64,000 nt of DNA from Adiantum capillus-veneris. Lineage: Eukaryota > Streptophyta > Polypodiopsida > Polypodiales > Pteridaceae. Below are positions 23,906-35,749 of the stretch, one piece after another. The notes beneath the pieces were generated by a model. The model was not told where the DNA came from. It worked only from the letters and a program-made list of their open reading frames with translations, and made no database searches. Made by a program: the position numbers and the translations under genes. Position 1 is the first letter of the stretch; each line of letters opens with the position of its first letter. The stretch is taken from assembly GCA_014529385.2 (NCBI GenBank), contig CM043964.1, positions 6,917,997-6,981,996 on the forward strand. Reading direction: 5' to 3'.

Positions 23906-26900
23906 AATAAGAGAAGAGATCAAGAGATCAAGATCAATTTGCATTAGTACCTTCGAAAATGACCCAAAAACTAGGTTATAATGTCTTTTATTTGGTTCAT
24001 TTCGTTCACGTCCAGGCATCCATCCTCAGACAGTATACACTAAATCCTTATCTAAAAAAGTTTGTGTTGCGCTTCTCATCGAGGATCACCCAATCGATGG
24101 CCATGCACATACAAGACCAACAAGCCCGGTCCATGTTTAAAAATTCTACAAATAATAAGAATGCTATTATGGGTTAACTTATACAAAAAAGACATTAGAA
24201 TGAGAATCTTTGATGAGTCTCCATAGATAAAATTACTTACATTGTGAGACTCAATGCATTGCTAAGCACTAATAGATGGTGCACCAAAGCCACCAACAAA
24301 ATATTACACCCTAATGGTGAGAGGAGCTTTGCCTACTTCTGATGATAAAGGTGTGAATCCCTAGGCATTGAAAGCCATAAAAGGGTTCAATGTCTCTAGC
24401 ACAATAAAATTAGAGATGGAGATGATGTCAAGCTCTAAATGCAAGCTACAAAGATAGTTACTTTACCATTATATCCTTATGTTGGAGAAAATTCCTTGTA
24501 ACATCCACTCACCATATACACCTCTTGTTGTTGTAGCATACAAGTCCCGCGAGCTCATCCTTTTGTCACCTTGGGGAGTAGAGGCTTGCATGTGGTGTGA
24601 ATAAATGAAAGTAGGAGGAAGAGAATATTATTTTGTACTACAATAGAGGTGAAAGAAGGGGAAGGAGCTAACGTGGTGTGAAAATAAGTGATAGGATAGG
24701 GGGAAGAGAAAGGGGAGGAGCTTGCTTGTTGCTACAATGGAGGTGGAAAAAAGCTAGTAGAAAGAGAATGTTGGACTAAAGAGTGCATGGTGTTGCAACA
24801 ATAGAGAGCTTGGGAAAGGGTTTGCAAAGAGAGAAAATACCTTTTTAGCTATAAAAGAGGTTTGGGGGGAGTTTGGAGGGCCCAAAAAACCCAAAATTGT
24901 GGTATTAGTTTGTGGGTATAGAGAGTAAACCATTGTTCAAAGATAAAGTGCATGCTCAGGAACATGAATCATGATCGATGGTCGATAACAAACTGGCAAT
25001 ACCGTTGCATCATAATTGTCCATATACAAGGGGTGTCCACTGGGCAAAGTTTCAAGTAAAGATCACACCAAAGTTGGATCGTACAATCCATCAAGTTTTT
25101 ATCCAATTGACTCAACATTGATGCTACACAATACCCTATTAATTAAAAAATCCATTTTCGCTTTCAAATATAAATTTGGATCAGTAACAGTGTGAATTAG
25201 GAAAAATTTGAACCATTAGTGGTCCTTTGGGATTAAAGTTAATTAGAGGCCAACCAATAGGAAGAGGGTGGTAGACTACCCTATACCCTCATAGGGGAAC
25301 AAAGTAGCTTTATGCCTCTTAATGGCCTCTTACTTAGTGAGAAGGTAAGGGGTGGAGGGGGGAGGGGGGGATTCACTTTGACCTCCTTTCTCCTCCATTT
25401 TTTGTTCGAATTTAAAACTATAGTAAAACTTTGGCAGTTTTTTTTTAAAATCAAAACCTATATCTTCCCTCCTTAAAAATGCCTCCAAACCTATCTTATG
25501 GTCAAAAAGCATTCTTAGTCAAACCCAAGTTGCTGGCCAGCAATGCATTTTTTTGTCTATTGTCTAATTTTGGTACTTTCCCTTGACTGTTTGTTTCTCT
25601 TGATGCTCAAGCCCCCTAACTAAGCCTCTTTTGTGCTAGCTTTGTGCAAAGGATACCTCTTTGGTTAGATTTCACTCCAAGGTACATGGATTATGATCCA
25701 TGGTCAATAAGATCGAAGTTCTAGATATTGGCCACTTGTAAAGGGCATGTATCATGTATTATCCCACATTTGGATATCAAAGTCTTGTTTTTATATGTAC
25801 TTTGGTTTAACCTAGTGGATTTCAAGCTACCTTTCCAAATTCCTAATTTGCCTAGATTTTAGAGGTCCATTTGCACTCAAATGGCTAGTTTTGATATTAG
25901 CATGCTATTAAGTTTCAATACATGATCCAATTTCACATGTTCGATCCAAGGTACATGAATCACGGTTCATGTTTCCTTTCAGTTTACAGTGAAATTTTTT
26001 AGATTTACTATAAGGGAGTGAAAGCTAATCCTTTTGATCTTTTGTAATTTGGCTTTTAATTGTCGCGTTTTCCAACACTTCTTCGATATTTATGGTCTCT
26101 TTTGTCCTAATATGGTTTTCAATCAATTTCTTACTGACATTTTCAACCCCAAGTGATGGTTTATGACTACTTAACCTACTCCTATGAACTTGAAATAACA
26201 GAATGAAATAAAATAAAAAGAATAAAACTTGATGGCTACTGATGGCGGAATGCACAACATTCTAAAAGCAATGAGAAATATGATGACTGAAATTATTTAA
26301 TCTCAAACACTCTTTGCTATCAAATGACAAATCTAAATAGTCATCGACTAGTTAAACTCTATGAAGTGACAAAATCTTGTTTCGTCACTATGTTGTTAGT
26401 GAAAATGAAATAGGTTTTCTAAGGGTTTTTGGATAACGCATATACGGTCACAAAGTCGCTCAATTATCGTAAGGTTAAATACCCAACAGCAATGCCACTA
26501 GCGAATCATTGCAACATACATATAATTTGACACTAACATAATTTAATGTCAACGCATCGAAGCGACTAGAATGAGGCACAAAGGCGTGTTGGATTGTCGA
26601 GCACAACAGAGTTACTATTGCAAAAAGGTGCACTCATGAGAAATCACGAATCAACACTAAACTATCCAAATGCTCAATTCTCGCCTCTACTAACTATGCA
26701 TAGTTTCTTAATCTTGAAATGCTTCGAAACTTTGGGAGACTATAGGCAAGGATTAATAGAATCTATCGGAACCAAAAAGCTTCATTTTTGAGAGGTACAT
26801 GATTTGTGACCCACTGTTTTGTTTTCCAGGTCATCAAAACATGAACATAAGTGGTTTAATAGCATCTCTTAATGTTTGAAATCAATCTCCTATCAAAATT

Positions 26901-28073
26901 TTAGCATTATCATTTGAAAATACCATCAAAACAATATATTTAAGTTCACCCAACATAAGCGTGAACTTTGATCATACTAATATTGATGCAATAGGCAGAG
27001 CAAGAGGAGAGAGACACAATGCACTTATCCCCAAAATTAGTTTGGATTACCATAAATAAAGTTATGGGGATTACAAGATAGCTCTGTGTGTCTGCAACTT
27101 CACACATACATTGCAACTTCACACATACATAGCTTATTCAAAAGTCCCCTCTAATCTCATTAACATTGACCTTTATATTTAGGGCTTTTAAAATATGATA
27201 CCACTCCCTAGTTTCCACGATATTATACAAATACAACAATGAAAGAAGGATTTAAGTCAATCAAAGGGCTCTTCAATATCTTTATATAATCTGGGAATTA
27301 AAAGAGAAACTTGAGCTAGAAGGGGTTTCTGCCATGGCATATGTAAACAGCCTTGTTGTTACATAACCTGTGATTATCTGCAAAGGAGATTGTGTGTGTC
27401 ACATTCTTCTTCAAGCTCTCCAAAAAAACGTCAAGCTTTTGATCCATACCTAGAAAATTGTGGGTAGGAAAAGTGCAGGTGTGCAAGTGCTAGGCCAAAA
27501 GACGTGATTGTAGACTCAAAACACTTATGCGATGCATAGATGTCCCAAACCACCAATTGAGCATATATACAAAACATAAGGGAAACCAACAGCTAACGCC
27601 AATATCTTTGAAAACACAACTATGCCTATAATTGAACTGTGGTGGCCAGTGAACTGCCCATGGTGTCCTCTCGACCACCACTCTCTCTGTCTACCACTTG
27701 TCACTACCTAGGCAAGAATCAAAAGCTAACTATAACCGTTATCGAAAGCCAACCGTAACTTATATCCATGTCCTTTGATATTGTAGATGTAGCCTGCTAC
27801 AAGTTTCTACCCAAGACCACTCACCGTCTCAGAGAGTGATGGCATAGCTAACTACTAACTCTAAAGGAAAAGTGGCGATATGTACATTGGAAAATAGCCA
27901 AAAAAATCACTGAATAACTGATGTTCCAATGATTGTGGGGCGGATAGAAAGGCGCGTATATGGGGATGGAGGAAGAGGGGAGGGTTAGGGGATTGAAGGG
28001 CCATGGTTGGTTAACTCAAGAAAAGAATAAACAAGGCCGACACTAATGTGTAGACGGCGGCACTACCTGCTGT
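23906..28073. other. AT-rich intergenic stretch, no gene seen
   Basis: About 4.2 kb with only short open frames that resemble nothing known. It has a four-fold dispersed motif (ggtacatg plus an imperfect atcatgatccatg palindrome) near 24958, 25680, 25948 and 26792, and a 2 x 19-bp direct repeat near 27095-27130. I see no RNA gene and no coding signal on either strand. Confidence 0.6.
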
Positions 28074-28130
<57 letters not shown>

Positions 28131-28184
28131 CTTGACTACGTTGATTGGCAGAACAGAGCACAGCACACACACACACACACACAC
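28074..28184. repeat. (AG)n and (CA)n microsatellites
   Basis: (AG)n at 28074-28128 and (CA)n at about 28162-28184. The segment gagagagctctt followed by an actgc- or actac-like block occurs on both sides of the CA tract, so a unit of about 66 bp is duplicated here. Confidence 0.85.
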
Positions 28185-28510
28185 AGAGAGAGAGCTCTTA
28201 ACTGCTTTGAACGACAGAGAGAGAAAGATAATCTATTTTAATTAGGGACTTTAAAAAAGCCTAAAAAATGTGTACACAATTTGCTACTACCTGTGCAAGC
28301 AGACAAAGCCATCAAAATTTGGATGCAGAAATAAAAGCATGCAGACATACTCGTGACATACTATATTGGTAGGCTTTTAAAAAAAATCATTAGTAAGAAG
28401 ATCCCGATTCACCCCCCAAACAACACAAAAACCCCTCTGCAGCTCCTTCGTCAGTTGCGCCTTAGCCCTCCTTCACAATCTGCGCCCTCACCTGTACTTG
28501 CACACCTTCC

Positions 28511-28516
<6 letters not shown>

Positions 28517-28593
<77 letters not shown>
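28517..28593. repeat. (TC)n microsatellite
   Basis: About 38 uninterrupted TC units. Open frames of Ser-Leu or Glu-Arg repeats here are artefacts. Confidence 0.95.
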
Positions 28594-28595
<2 letters not shown>

Positions 28596-28929
28596 ATCTC
28601 CTTTGGTCTACGCGGCCTCCTCCCTTGCACCTTCCCCATCGTTGTGTCTTTGCACGAAGACCTCTCATCCACCCACCTTCTGTGTCTCTACACGATGTCT
28701 GATGTTGAATGACATTATGGTGACCACGTAGCTCATTGAGGCTTTAAAAGGCTGACTGAAGGTTCTCGACAAGGCGGGTTGCAGGTCTTCTCAAGCACGC
28801 TATGACTATTTTGCATCCTCTCTTGCACCCCGCCCATCTGATCTAGCAACTAGTTGTTTACTTCAATGGAGGCTCATGCACAGTGCAATTCCACTGCACT
28901 TCCAGAAATTCTTAAAGTAAAATAACTAG

Positions 28930-29175
28930 AGACAGAGAGAGAGAGTAGAATCTCTTTTGATTCTCCTTTACTGATTTTTCTACATCGTGGGCACATACTC
29001 GTACATACTGGTGGGTTCTTATTATATTTGCACAGAATCTTCCCAGATCCGTTTCGTTCATCATCTCTTCAGACAGGCGCGTGCAACAAAACTTCTCCAG
29101 ACGGAATCGAACTCGACCATGCGCGAGTCAGGGTAACTGAGCTAACCAGCATATCATGTTGGCTTCGTTGACTGC
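28930..29175 (-). mobile_element. Candidate tRNA-derived SINE
   Basis: On the - strand, an A-box-like ttagctcagttacc (29132-29145) is followed by a B-box-like gagttcgattcc (29103-29114), the internal RNA polymerase III promoter boxes of tRNA-derived SINEs. The spacing is a little short for a functional tRNA and no acceptor stem is evident. The 3' direction carries a block (tatgtacgagtatgtgccc) related to segments near 28340 and 29390, which suggests a repeated family. There is no clear A-tail or target duplication, so this is tentative. Confidence 0.35.
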
Positions 29176-31208
29176 ATGGGACTTCTATTTATTTTATTAA
29201 AAAAAACTTCCACAGCTTGCTGTTGTCGACGCCGCCCTCTTGCTGTGAGTTGCTGCCATCCGCACAAGTCCCCCTACTTCGCGCGATAGCTGCCATCCAA
29301 TTCCCCTTGCTTCGCGCGACTACTCTGACAAATTTGCACTTTCAATCATCACATCCAAAGTGATTCGGCTCCTACTTTCTTTTTTAAAAACCGTAGGCAC
29401 ATACCTCGTGACATCTAGTGGTAGCTTTTAAAAGAAAACTAGCCCCCAAAAACCAACCTCTTTCAGCATCTCCGCCTCTGCCTTTGCCAGGAGTTAGCCC
29501 CTCGCCACTGCCCATCTCCAAGCAGCCCCCATACCCATGCATAGGCTTCACATGTCCTATCGCCTACAATCGCTACACTGTACCCTTATACCGCTTTCCA
29601 GCAGCCCTGATACCACCGTGTAGACGTGACGCCTCCTTATCGCCTCTACAAACGATATCCACCAACTGTCATGCAATCGAGGGAGATAAGAGAATCTCAC
29701 AAGATTCTTTTTAATTCCAGAAGAAAAATAATCGAGGGCCACATACCCTCCGGACGTTGATTGCAAATGTAACGAAGAATGTATTATGCAGATGAGCAGG
29801 TAAAGTTCCAAGGAGACTTCTGGGGACTATGCATAACCTTGGACAATTGATAGAAGCAATGAAAGTATTCAAACAATATTTCCTTGCCATGAGAGAATAA
29901 ATTCACCGTTTGTTTAGAATTGTTTACAGATAGTTAAGCTTGTACTTTTTTAATCTATAGCAAAGAAAGCCATCTAAAAACAATGTTGTGAGGTTTATTT
30001 TGTTGAAATTGATTTTTTGATAAATGCAAGGGAAGTTCTCTTCTTTCCTTCTACACACCGTCCAAAAAAATTCGAAGGTTTTAATACCAATATTAGCCTC
30101 CTAGTTTCTAAATCCAGTTTCAGAACAATTCAATAATTCAATGATTTAGCTTTGCATAGTCTGATTGTGACATCACCAGCATTGTATAGTAGCAACAAGT
30201 GCAGTCCGGATGAATTGTTCTTTAAGACATGTAAGACATAAGTATGCTTCAAATAGCACCACTTGTATGTTTATATAAGTTTTATGTCTATTACATGGAT
30301 AGCTCAACACATTTGGACATTGTGACAGCATGGACATGGGATGATTGTCGCGTGTGTGCCCGTGTTGCTTCATGTGTCTCACCCTCTTTTCCCACGAGAG
30401 CAAGAATCGTGGTGACTCTCCTTGGCTCTTTTTCTAGTCTTTGTTTTTTTTTTCCCTTCAATTCTTTGCTTTTTGGAAGGATTTCTTCGAGTGCAAGATG
30501 GCTCTGTGGGTGGTTGCTTTGCCTTCCCCCTTGCCTGCTTGGACAGGCCTCCCAAATTGCTTGATATCCACTATTTTCTCCTTGCTTTACTTTTGAGCTC
30601 CCCATGATAAAAGCATAGATTTAGTAATCTTGACAAAAAAAAATGTATGTCAATTGGTTTTAATGAAAGTCCATTATTGCACTTTGCTATTTATTGGCAG
30701 ATACTTGAACCAAGGACACTGCAACCAGAATTTCTTTTGACCCTTGCTCTTCTCTTGTACTCTTAGTTGTTGTAGCTATGTAGAGTCCAAATAATTTACA
30801 CATCAATCTTGTCTACTCTCCCCGTCTCTCAATCTTTCTCTCTCTCTCTCCCATGCACCTTAACCAATGTAGTGAATCGTGTGCACTACTAGTTCTTCCC
30901 ATGGGAGCTATACATTAGGAAATTTCGGCGGTCATTTGGAGGGCCTTCTAAGAAAATGTATTTTTTGCACTCTCTCTCTCTAGAAAATATGGTGAATAAT
31001 AGAGGTGGGTCTTTCATGGTAAAAATTCAAAAAGTGTACTTTAAGTAGATTCCTTACTCTTCTAAACATTCGTTCGTAATGATTGAGGGATAATCTTCTT
31101 TTCAGTTGCATTGAATGAACCTCATCAATATGGAGGGAATGAGGCTAACATGGAGGGACGAAGGCGCAGCCGCCTATTCACTTTCCATTAAACCTGCACA
31201 TTTGGCTA
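29176..31208. other. Intergenic stretch, no gene seen
   Basis: About 2 kb without a convincing gene on either strand. A block ending in ttcgcgcga is repeated near 29279 and 29311. Short pyrimidine runs occur near 30830-30850 and 30970-30990. The last part is the 5' flank of the transposase-like gene that starts at 31209; no clear TATA box is visible there. Confidence 0.55.
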
Positions 31209-33963
31209 ATGGCGCACTCCTCAAATGGCACAAATGTTACGCAGAAACGAGCCAAATATCACCTTCACATTGATTTGGACAATGAGTACCAACCATTGAT
31301 TAAGCGTAGTAAAGCAAACACACATATACCTCCCACATCCATAGACACGCTCAGAGCTCAGGGAGCTAAACACATAGATATCTGGACGAGAGGCTCTCTC
31401 TATCCTAGGAATCCAATGACTAATGCGTCTCCACCGTTTGTCAATCCTACAAGCTTATTGACCTTTGTTGGTGATGGAGAAAAGGGCCTTCTGGGTTATT
31501 GTAAATCTCTTACAAGGGAAGCTGAAACTTATAAGGGCATTCTCCAAGCTCAACAAGGTGATATTGTTCGTCTTTCACATTTATATTCTACAGATCAGGT
31601 TACCATTTTGTAACACAAAACAGAGGTACATGAACTGAAAGGAAAGGTACGAAGTTGTCAAATGAAGGACACCATCTTGGATGGTCGTGTCCGAAAGAAG
31701 AAATTGTGCAATCTTGAAACATTGTAGGTTGCATCCGGAGGTCTCAAGAAAAGAATCCGAGCATTAAGGTGATGCTTCTTGGTTGGCTACATTGTCTTAG
31801 TTAAGTAATCTTTTTTTTTTCTTGTTATGCATTGTTTTCATGTGCCTAAATAATGTTAGTGAAGTAATTTTCTGTTATTTACTTATGCATTGTCTTCATG
31901 TAGAGATTCAATCTATCCTGACAAGGAAAACATTGACCCCAAAGCCAATATAGGAAAGAGATTGAAGCCACTTATAAGTAGAAGCCTGGCAGCAGATATA
32001 GTACATGACAAGAAGTTTAAGGTCCTACAACGAAATGTAGTGGACCGCTTTATTTCAGAGAACTCAGTGCCTGCAAAAGAGATACAAGGCACACTTGATT
32101 CACTTGGTGTAAGCAAAAGAGGATATTCGGCTATACAAAAATCTTTCTTATCCATCTTTGTTAAGAAGGGTATAAAATCCAAACTTCTACCATCAGCCTC
32201 AAGTGTTTGGAAAGAGAGGCTTCAGCTTAACGAGGCACAGGGAGACTATCTTGGACAGCCCTTTCATATTAAAGCAACTTACAGTGGCCATTGAGCAAAC
32301 ATGGCATATGATGAGTTCAATAATATTTTTATGGACCTGCAGATGTTACAGAAGAGAATGGTGGAGTTTTACAACATCACATTTGAAGAGTCACGTGGGG
32401 TATTACATTTTGTGTTAAAACTGGATGAGTGTGAGCTTGTTAAAGAGAAAAATCTAGAGCGTGTTACTATTACTTTAATGAATAGAGCCCTCTCAAAGTG
32501 TCCCAGTGATGATCCTTTGTATTTTAGTGTTCAATCGGAATCTAACATATGGTGGCTTGGTGCGTTTGAGGTAAGCGAGATTCTCAGCTAAGCTAAAATG
32601 TTCACATCTACTTAAGTCTCATTTATTTTGTGTTGCAGGTAAAGAAAGAAGATCATGAGATTCTATATTGGGTGTTCCATCGAACTAATATTCCGGAGGT
32701 GATTGATCGACAGACTAACCAGGGAGCGGTGCTACGTCTAGATGGAAGGGGAGACTTTCAAGTTCAGTGGCATCTTGCAAGTGACCTCAAAACATTAAAG
32801 TACATGTATAATTGTGGAATGAGTGCAGTGGCAAAGCGCCGTGTTTGTTCTGCATGGAGCCTGCAAAGGTCATGGACCCAAAGTGGTGGAGAAAATCTCC
32901 AACACGTCACATTGAGGACCCTGCTTTTCGACCGGTTTTGAAAATACCACTTGTGAATGTCCACATATGTACAATGCATGCCCTTTGTAGAATTGTGGAG
33001 AAATCGGTCTACTTATATATCGGGTTTGCTTGGAAAATTAAGAACTCAGTAGAGCGACAAGTAGCCCTGCAGTGCTTAGAATTGGTACTGTTGGATATGG
33101 GCCTTCATGGTGGCAATGTGAAAATCCAGCGGGATGAAAAGAGATCAACTGCTGAGAAGGATGTCCCATGCAAACCATCCATCGGTGGGGTGAAGGCACG
33201 GAGGTTTTTATCTAAACCCCAAGGAATACTAGATCCGAAGCTAACAAAACATGGAAAAATATATAACACATCTTTTGTTAGCAAGGTAGAGTATCAGAGT
33301 TGGAAAAAGCTACATATTGCAGTCAAAGACCAAAAACCAACTACTCGTAACGCGAAGGCTGAGGTTTGGCGATCAATAGACATCCTATTTTTTATGTGCG
33401 ACAAAGATGACTGGTCACAAGGTGATATGAACAAGTTCAAGGAGAATCTCAACCTTCTCAAAAAATCGTTCAAGACAGCATGGACAGACACCAAGATTAC
33501 TCACTACATGGTATTATGGTGTATTTGATTCTCTTTTATGTGTAACTATGTGAGTGTAAAACATTCTAACTAATCTGTTTTCATATCCATCACATCATTT
33601 TCAATCATTTACCATATTTTATACAAAAGTATGGGAACCCGGCAATATGGAATACCCAAGGGATGGAAAAGTCTCATTACATGGCGAGAAATGCTTATTT
33701 CAAGCACACACGACATGGTGGCTCTCGAATCAAGGCTAACAGTTTGAGAGAACTGTTTGAATGGTTCTATCGTAGAATCATTCATCGAATGCAGGCAAAA
33801 GAAGTCTTAGCCTCTTCAACAAACAGCACAAGCCATCAGACATTTACAACAACAAAAATTTAAAAGCTCAATGGCATACAACAACTCCGATGCTCGTGAA
33901 AGTCAACGAAGGTGGAGAGAGACAATGGTGTATGTGAACCACAAGTGGAGAAAGATACTCTGA
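31209..33963 (+). pseudogene. Transposase-like gene, + strand paralogue, decayed
   Basis: It starts at the ATG at 31209 and ends at the TGA at 33961. Parts in order: an N-terminal region with GEKGLLGYCK, a degenerate coiled coil with stops at 31611 and near 31726, intron 31769-31903, a middle domain, a TGA at 32292, then an RNase H-like core. The core has LKLDEC near 32419 (first Asp), intron 32571-32638, DLKTLK near 32783 (second Asp), PCLFC near 32838, NVHICTMHAL near 32956, a further intron starting near 33509, and TQGMEKSH near 33656 (Glu). The D, D, E order plus CxxC suits a DDE-type transposase. A frameshift lies near 32825. The paralogue at 39015-41869 aligns along its whole length. 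I do not know a family name; similar patterns are known to me from unnamed cnidarian and fungal proteins. Confidence 0.7.
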
Positions 33964-34026
33964 GTGAATGACATTGTACAAAATTTCTATAATACATGAT
34001 CTTATACAATTGCTACTTGAAGTGTA

Positions 34027-34461
34027 TCAAGATTTTGAAGGTTCAATTTTGTTTTTTGGCACATCACCCTTGTAACGAATCATGAGATGTTTGCCATACT
34101 CTAAAAGTTCATCTAGGTTTTCTCTACCAAGAGCTAGTGCCATTGCTGTGTAAGTGTAGTAATACGCTGCCCGACCACCTGTATAGCCCGGGCAGTAACC
34201 AAAACAATCTCTGGCAAACACTTTGTCCACAAGAATGACTTTATCTGCACTTTTGGGCAGCACGGGTCCACCCAAGAAGCGTGATAGTGTCTTTAATGTG
34301 TAAGTTGCTATTGAACCCTCTTGTGATATGGAATTGTGAAAAACTAATATTAGCGACTCGCAAAGCTTTGAAAGGTACTGCGCTAGGGCCGCATCCCTTC
34401 CACAATACTCTCGAGTCTGCCGTCGAAGGAAGTCATCCTTGTTAGCAATCCAAGACTGCAC
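34027..34461 (-). CDS. Unrecognised ORF (144 codons), probable last exon
   Basis: An intact open frame on the - strand ending at 34027. The bases before it (tgtgcag) make a good splice acceptor, so the coding exon may start at about 34455 with SWIANKDDFLRR. Upstream exons are not identified. The protein has GRDAALAQYLSKL near the start, a Gly/Tyr/Ala-rich centre (GYTGGRAAYYYTYTAMALAL, possibly membrane-associated), then a charged C-terminus. The first segment faintly recalls PEX11 peroxisomal proteins, but I would not rely on it. It lies between the + strand transposase-like gene and the ubiquitin-like gene, head to head with the latter across a (GA)n tract at 34489-34518. Confidence 0.4.
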   Translation of the reverse strand: MQSWIANKDDFLRRQTREYCGRDAALAQYLSKLCESLILVFHNSISQEGSIATYTLKTLSRFLGGPVLPKSADKVILVDKVFARDCFGYCPGYTGGRAAYYYTYTAMALALGRENLDELLEYGKHLMIRYKGDVPKNKIEPSKS

Positions 34462-34481
34462 ATATCATGTCTCAGTAAGTG

Positions 34482-34520
<39 letters not shown>

Positions 34521-34521
<1 letters not shown>

Positions 34522-35393
34522 ACTCCAACACAACTTCATCAAACCTTGCACGAAGAAGGGTGTTCTTCTACACCCACAAGTACATTGTACCTACAGATGA
34601 GCAAGGCTACGGAGAGCTACAACCTTTGGAGGCCACAACCTTGCGTAGCATGGAGTGGCCAAAGCTAGATGCATTCACTGTAATGTCTTTGAAAGCCAAG
34701 ATTGTAGCTAATGTGAGAGCATCATTAAAATTTGGAAAAACCTCGCGTTCCGTTGGGCATGGATGGTGTTGTCCTGCTCATGTCTTCGCTAGCATATTCG
34801 AATCTTTGCCTTTCCATCATACAAATACTATGTATGTTTGCAAAGATCTACATTACGATACATTGGAAGCCATCCTTGGCGAGAAGTGGGGGTATCTTGA
34901 AGGAATTCACAACGGAGATCGCTTTCGGTGTCAGGTTGGAAGTTTTGGCATTGCTATCCATTTCATCAAGGTGTGCTCCACCCTTTACGTGCGGTACTTC
35001 TATGAAAGATGGATGTGCAAGCATGGTGAATGGATTCCATTGCAATCCACCGATGCTACAATTGAGGTATTTGATATTGCAATCAAATTATCGAGTGGTG
35101 CTGTTGAGACCGTCCAAGTGAACAAGCATTGGACATTGGCCAAGGTGCAAGAGCACTTTGTGATAATGGGTTTAGAGCATGGAGAAGATACAAAATTTTG
35201 CATCGGACGACGTAAGATAAATGATTTTTCTCTCTTAATTATGTTATCTTTATGTTCTTTGGATTATTCCCTGCTCTAAGGTGGGTATGCTATTTCTTTT
35301 TTTTTTTTGCTAGATTGGTAGCCGCATGGAGAGCACGATTCAAATTGAAAAGGCGTGGATGACGGAAGAGAACCTGATTTTATCATTAGAGTA
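34521..35393 (+). pseudogene. Gene with C-terminal ubiquitin-like domain, probably broken
   Basis: The open frame runs from the (GA)n tract to 35211, where a donor (gtaaga) starts an intron ending in a tttttttgctag acceptor at 35313. The next exon is open for 26 codons to a TAG at 35391-35393. The N-terminal 190 residues are unrecognised (they include GHGWCCPAHVFASIF and RYFYERWMCKHGEW). The C-terminal part from about 35055 has the beta-grasp pattern of ubiquitin: IEVFDIAIKLSSG, a helix TLAKVQEHFVIMG, then KFCIGRR, and after the intron a strand ending ENLILSLE. The splice as read joins the exons one base out of frame and gives an early stop, so this copy may carry an indel. The true start is uncertain. 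Confidence 0.5.
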
Positions 35394-35638
35394 GTTATGT
35401 TTTGTACTTAAATTTCTTATAATATCACAATTGTAAGTTCAAGCAGATGGTTCTATCAAATTTTGGCAATGCACATTATCTTAAAGTCGTAGTGATGTGT
35501 TTTTAGAGTTAAATGATTGTAATTTAATTTGAAAGTTTTTTATAACTTCTTATTATTTGTGTTACTTTATGAAAATTGTTTAATATTTTAATAATCGTTA
35601 TTATTATTTTATTTTTTTTCGGGGGGGGGGGACGCGCG

Positions 35639-35647
35639 CTATATAAA
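35639..35647 (+). promoter_or_regulatory. TATA box for the gene at 35750
   Basis: ctatataaag follows a run of g and a gcgcgc. It is about 100 bases upstream of the ATG at 35750, which leaves a 5' leader of about 70-75 bases if transcription starts 30 bases downstream. The leader is pyrimidine-rich and contains no upstream ATG, all typical of a working plant promoter. Confidence 0.65.
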
Positions 35648-35749
35648 GCCTCCTAAACCCTACCATTTTCACAAGTCACCTACATAACCTGTTCACACTC
35701 TCATTTGAGCTCTAGCACTCTTTGCATTCCTACCTTAGGAGCTAGCATC

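Noticed and set aside
28353-28731. A Ser-Leu-rich protein gene
   Set aside because: The frame is made by the (TC)n tract, and flanking sequence shows no coding signal.
29095-29170. A functional tRNA gene on the - strand
   Set aside because: A and B boxes are present but spacing is short and no acceptor stem or anticodon arm can be formed by eye.
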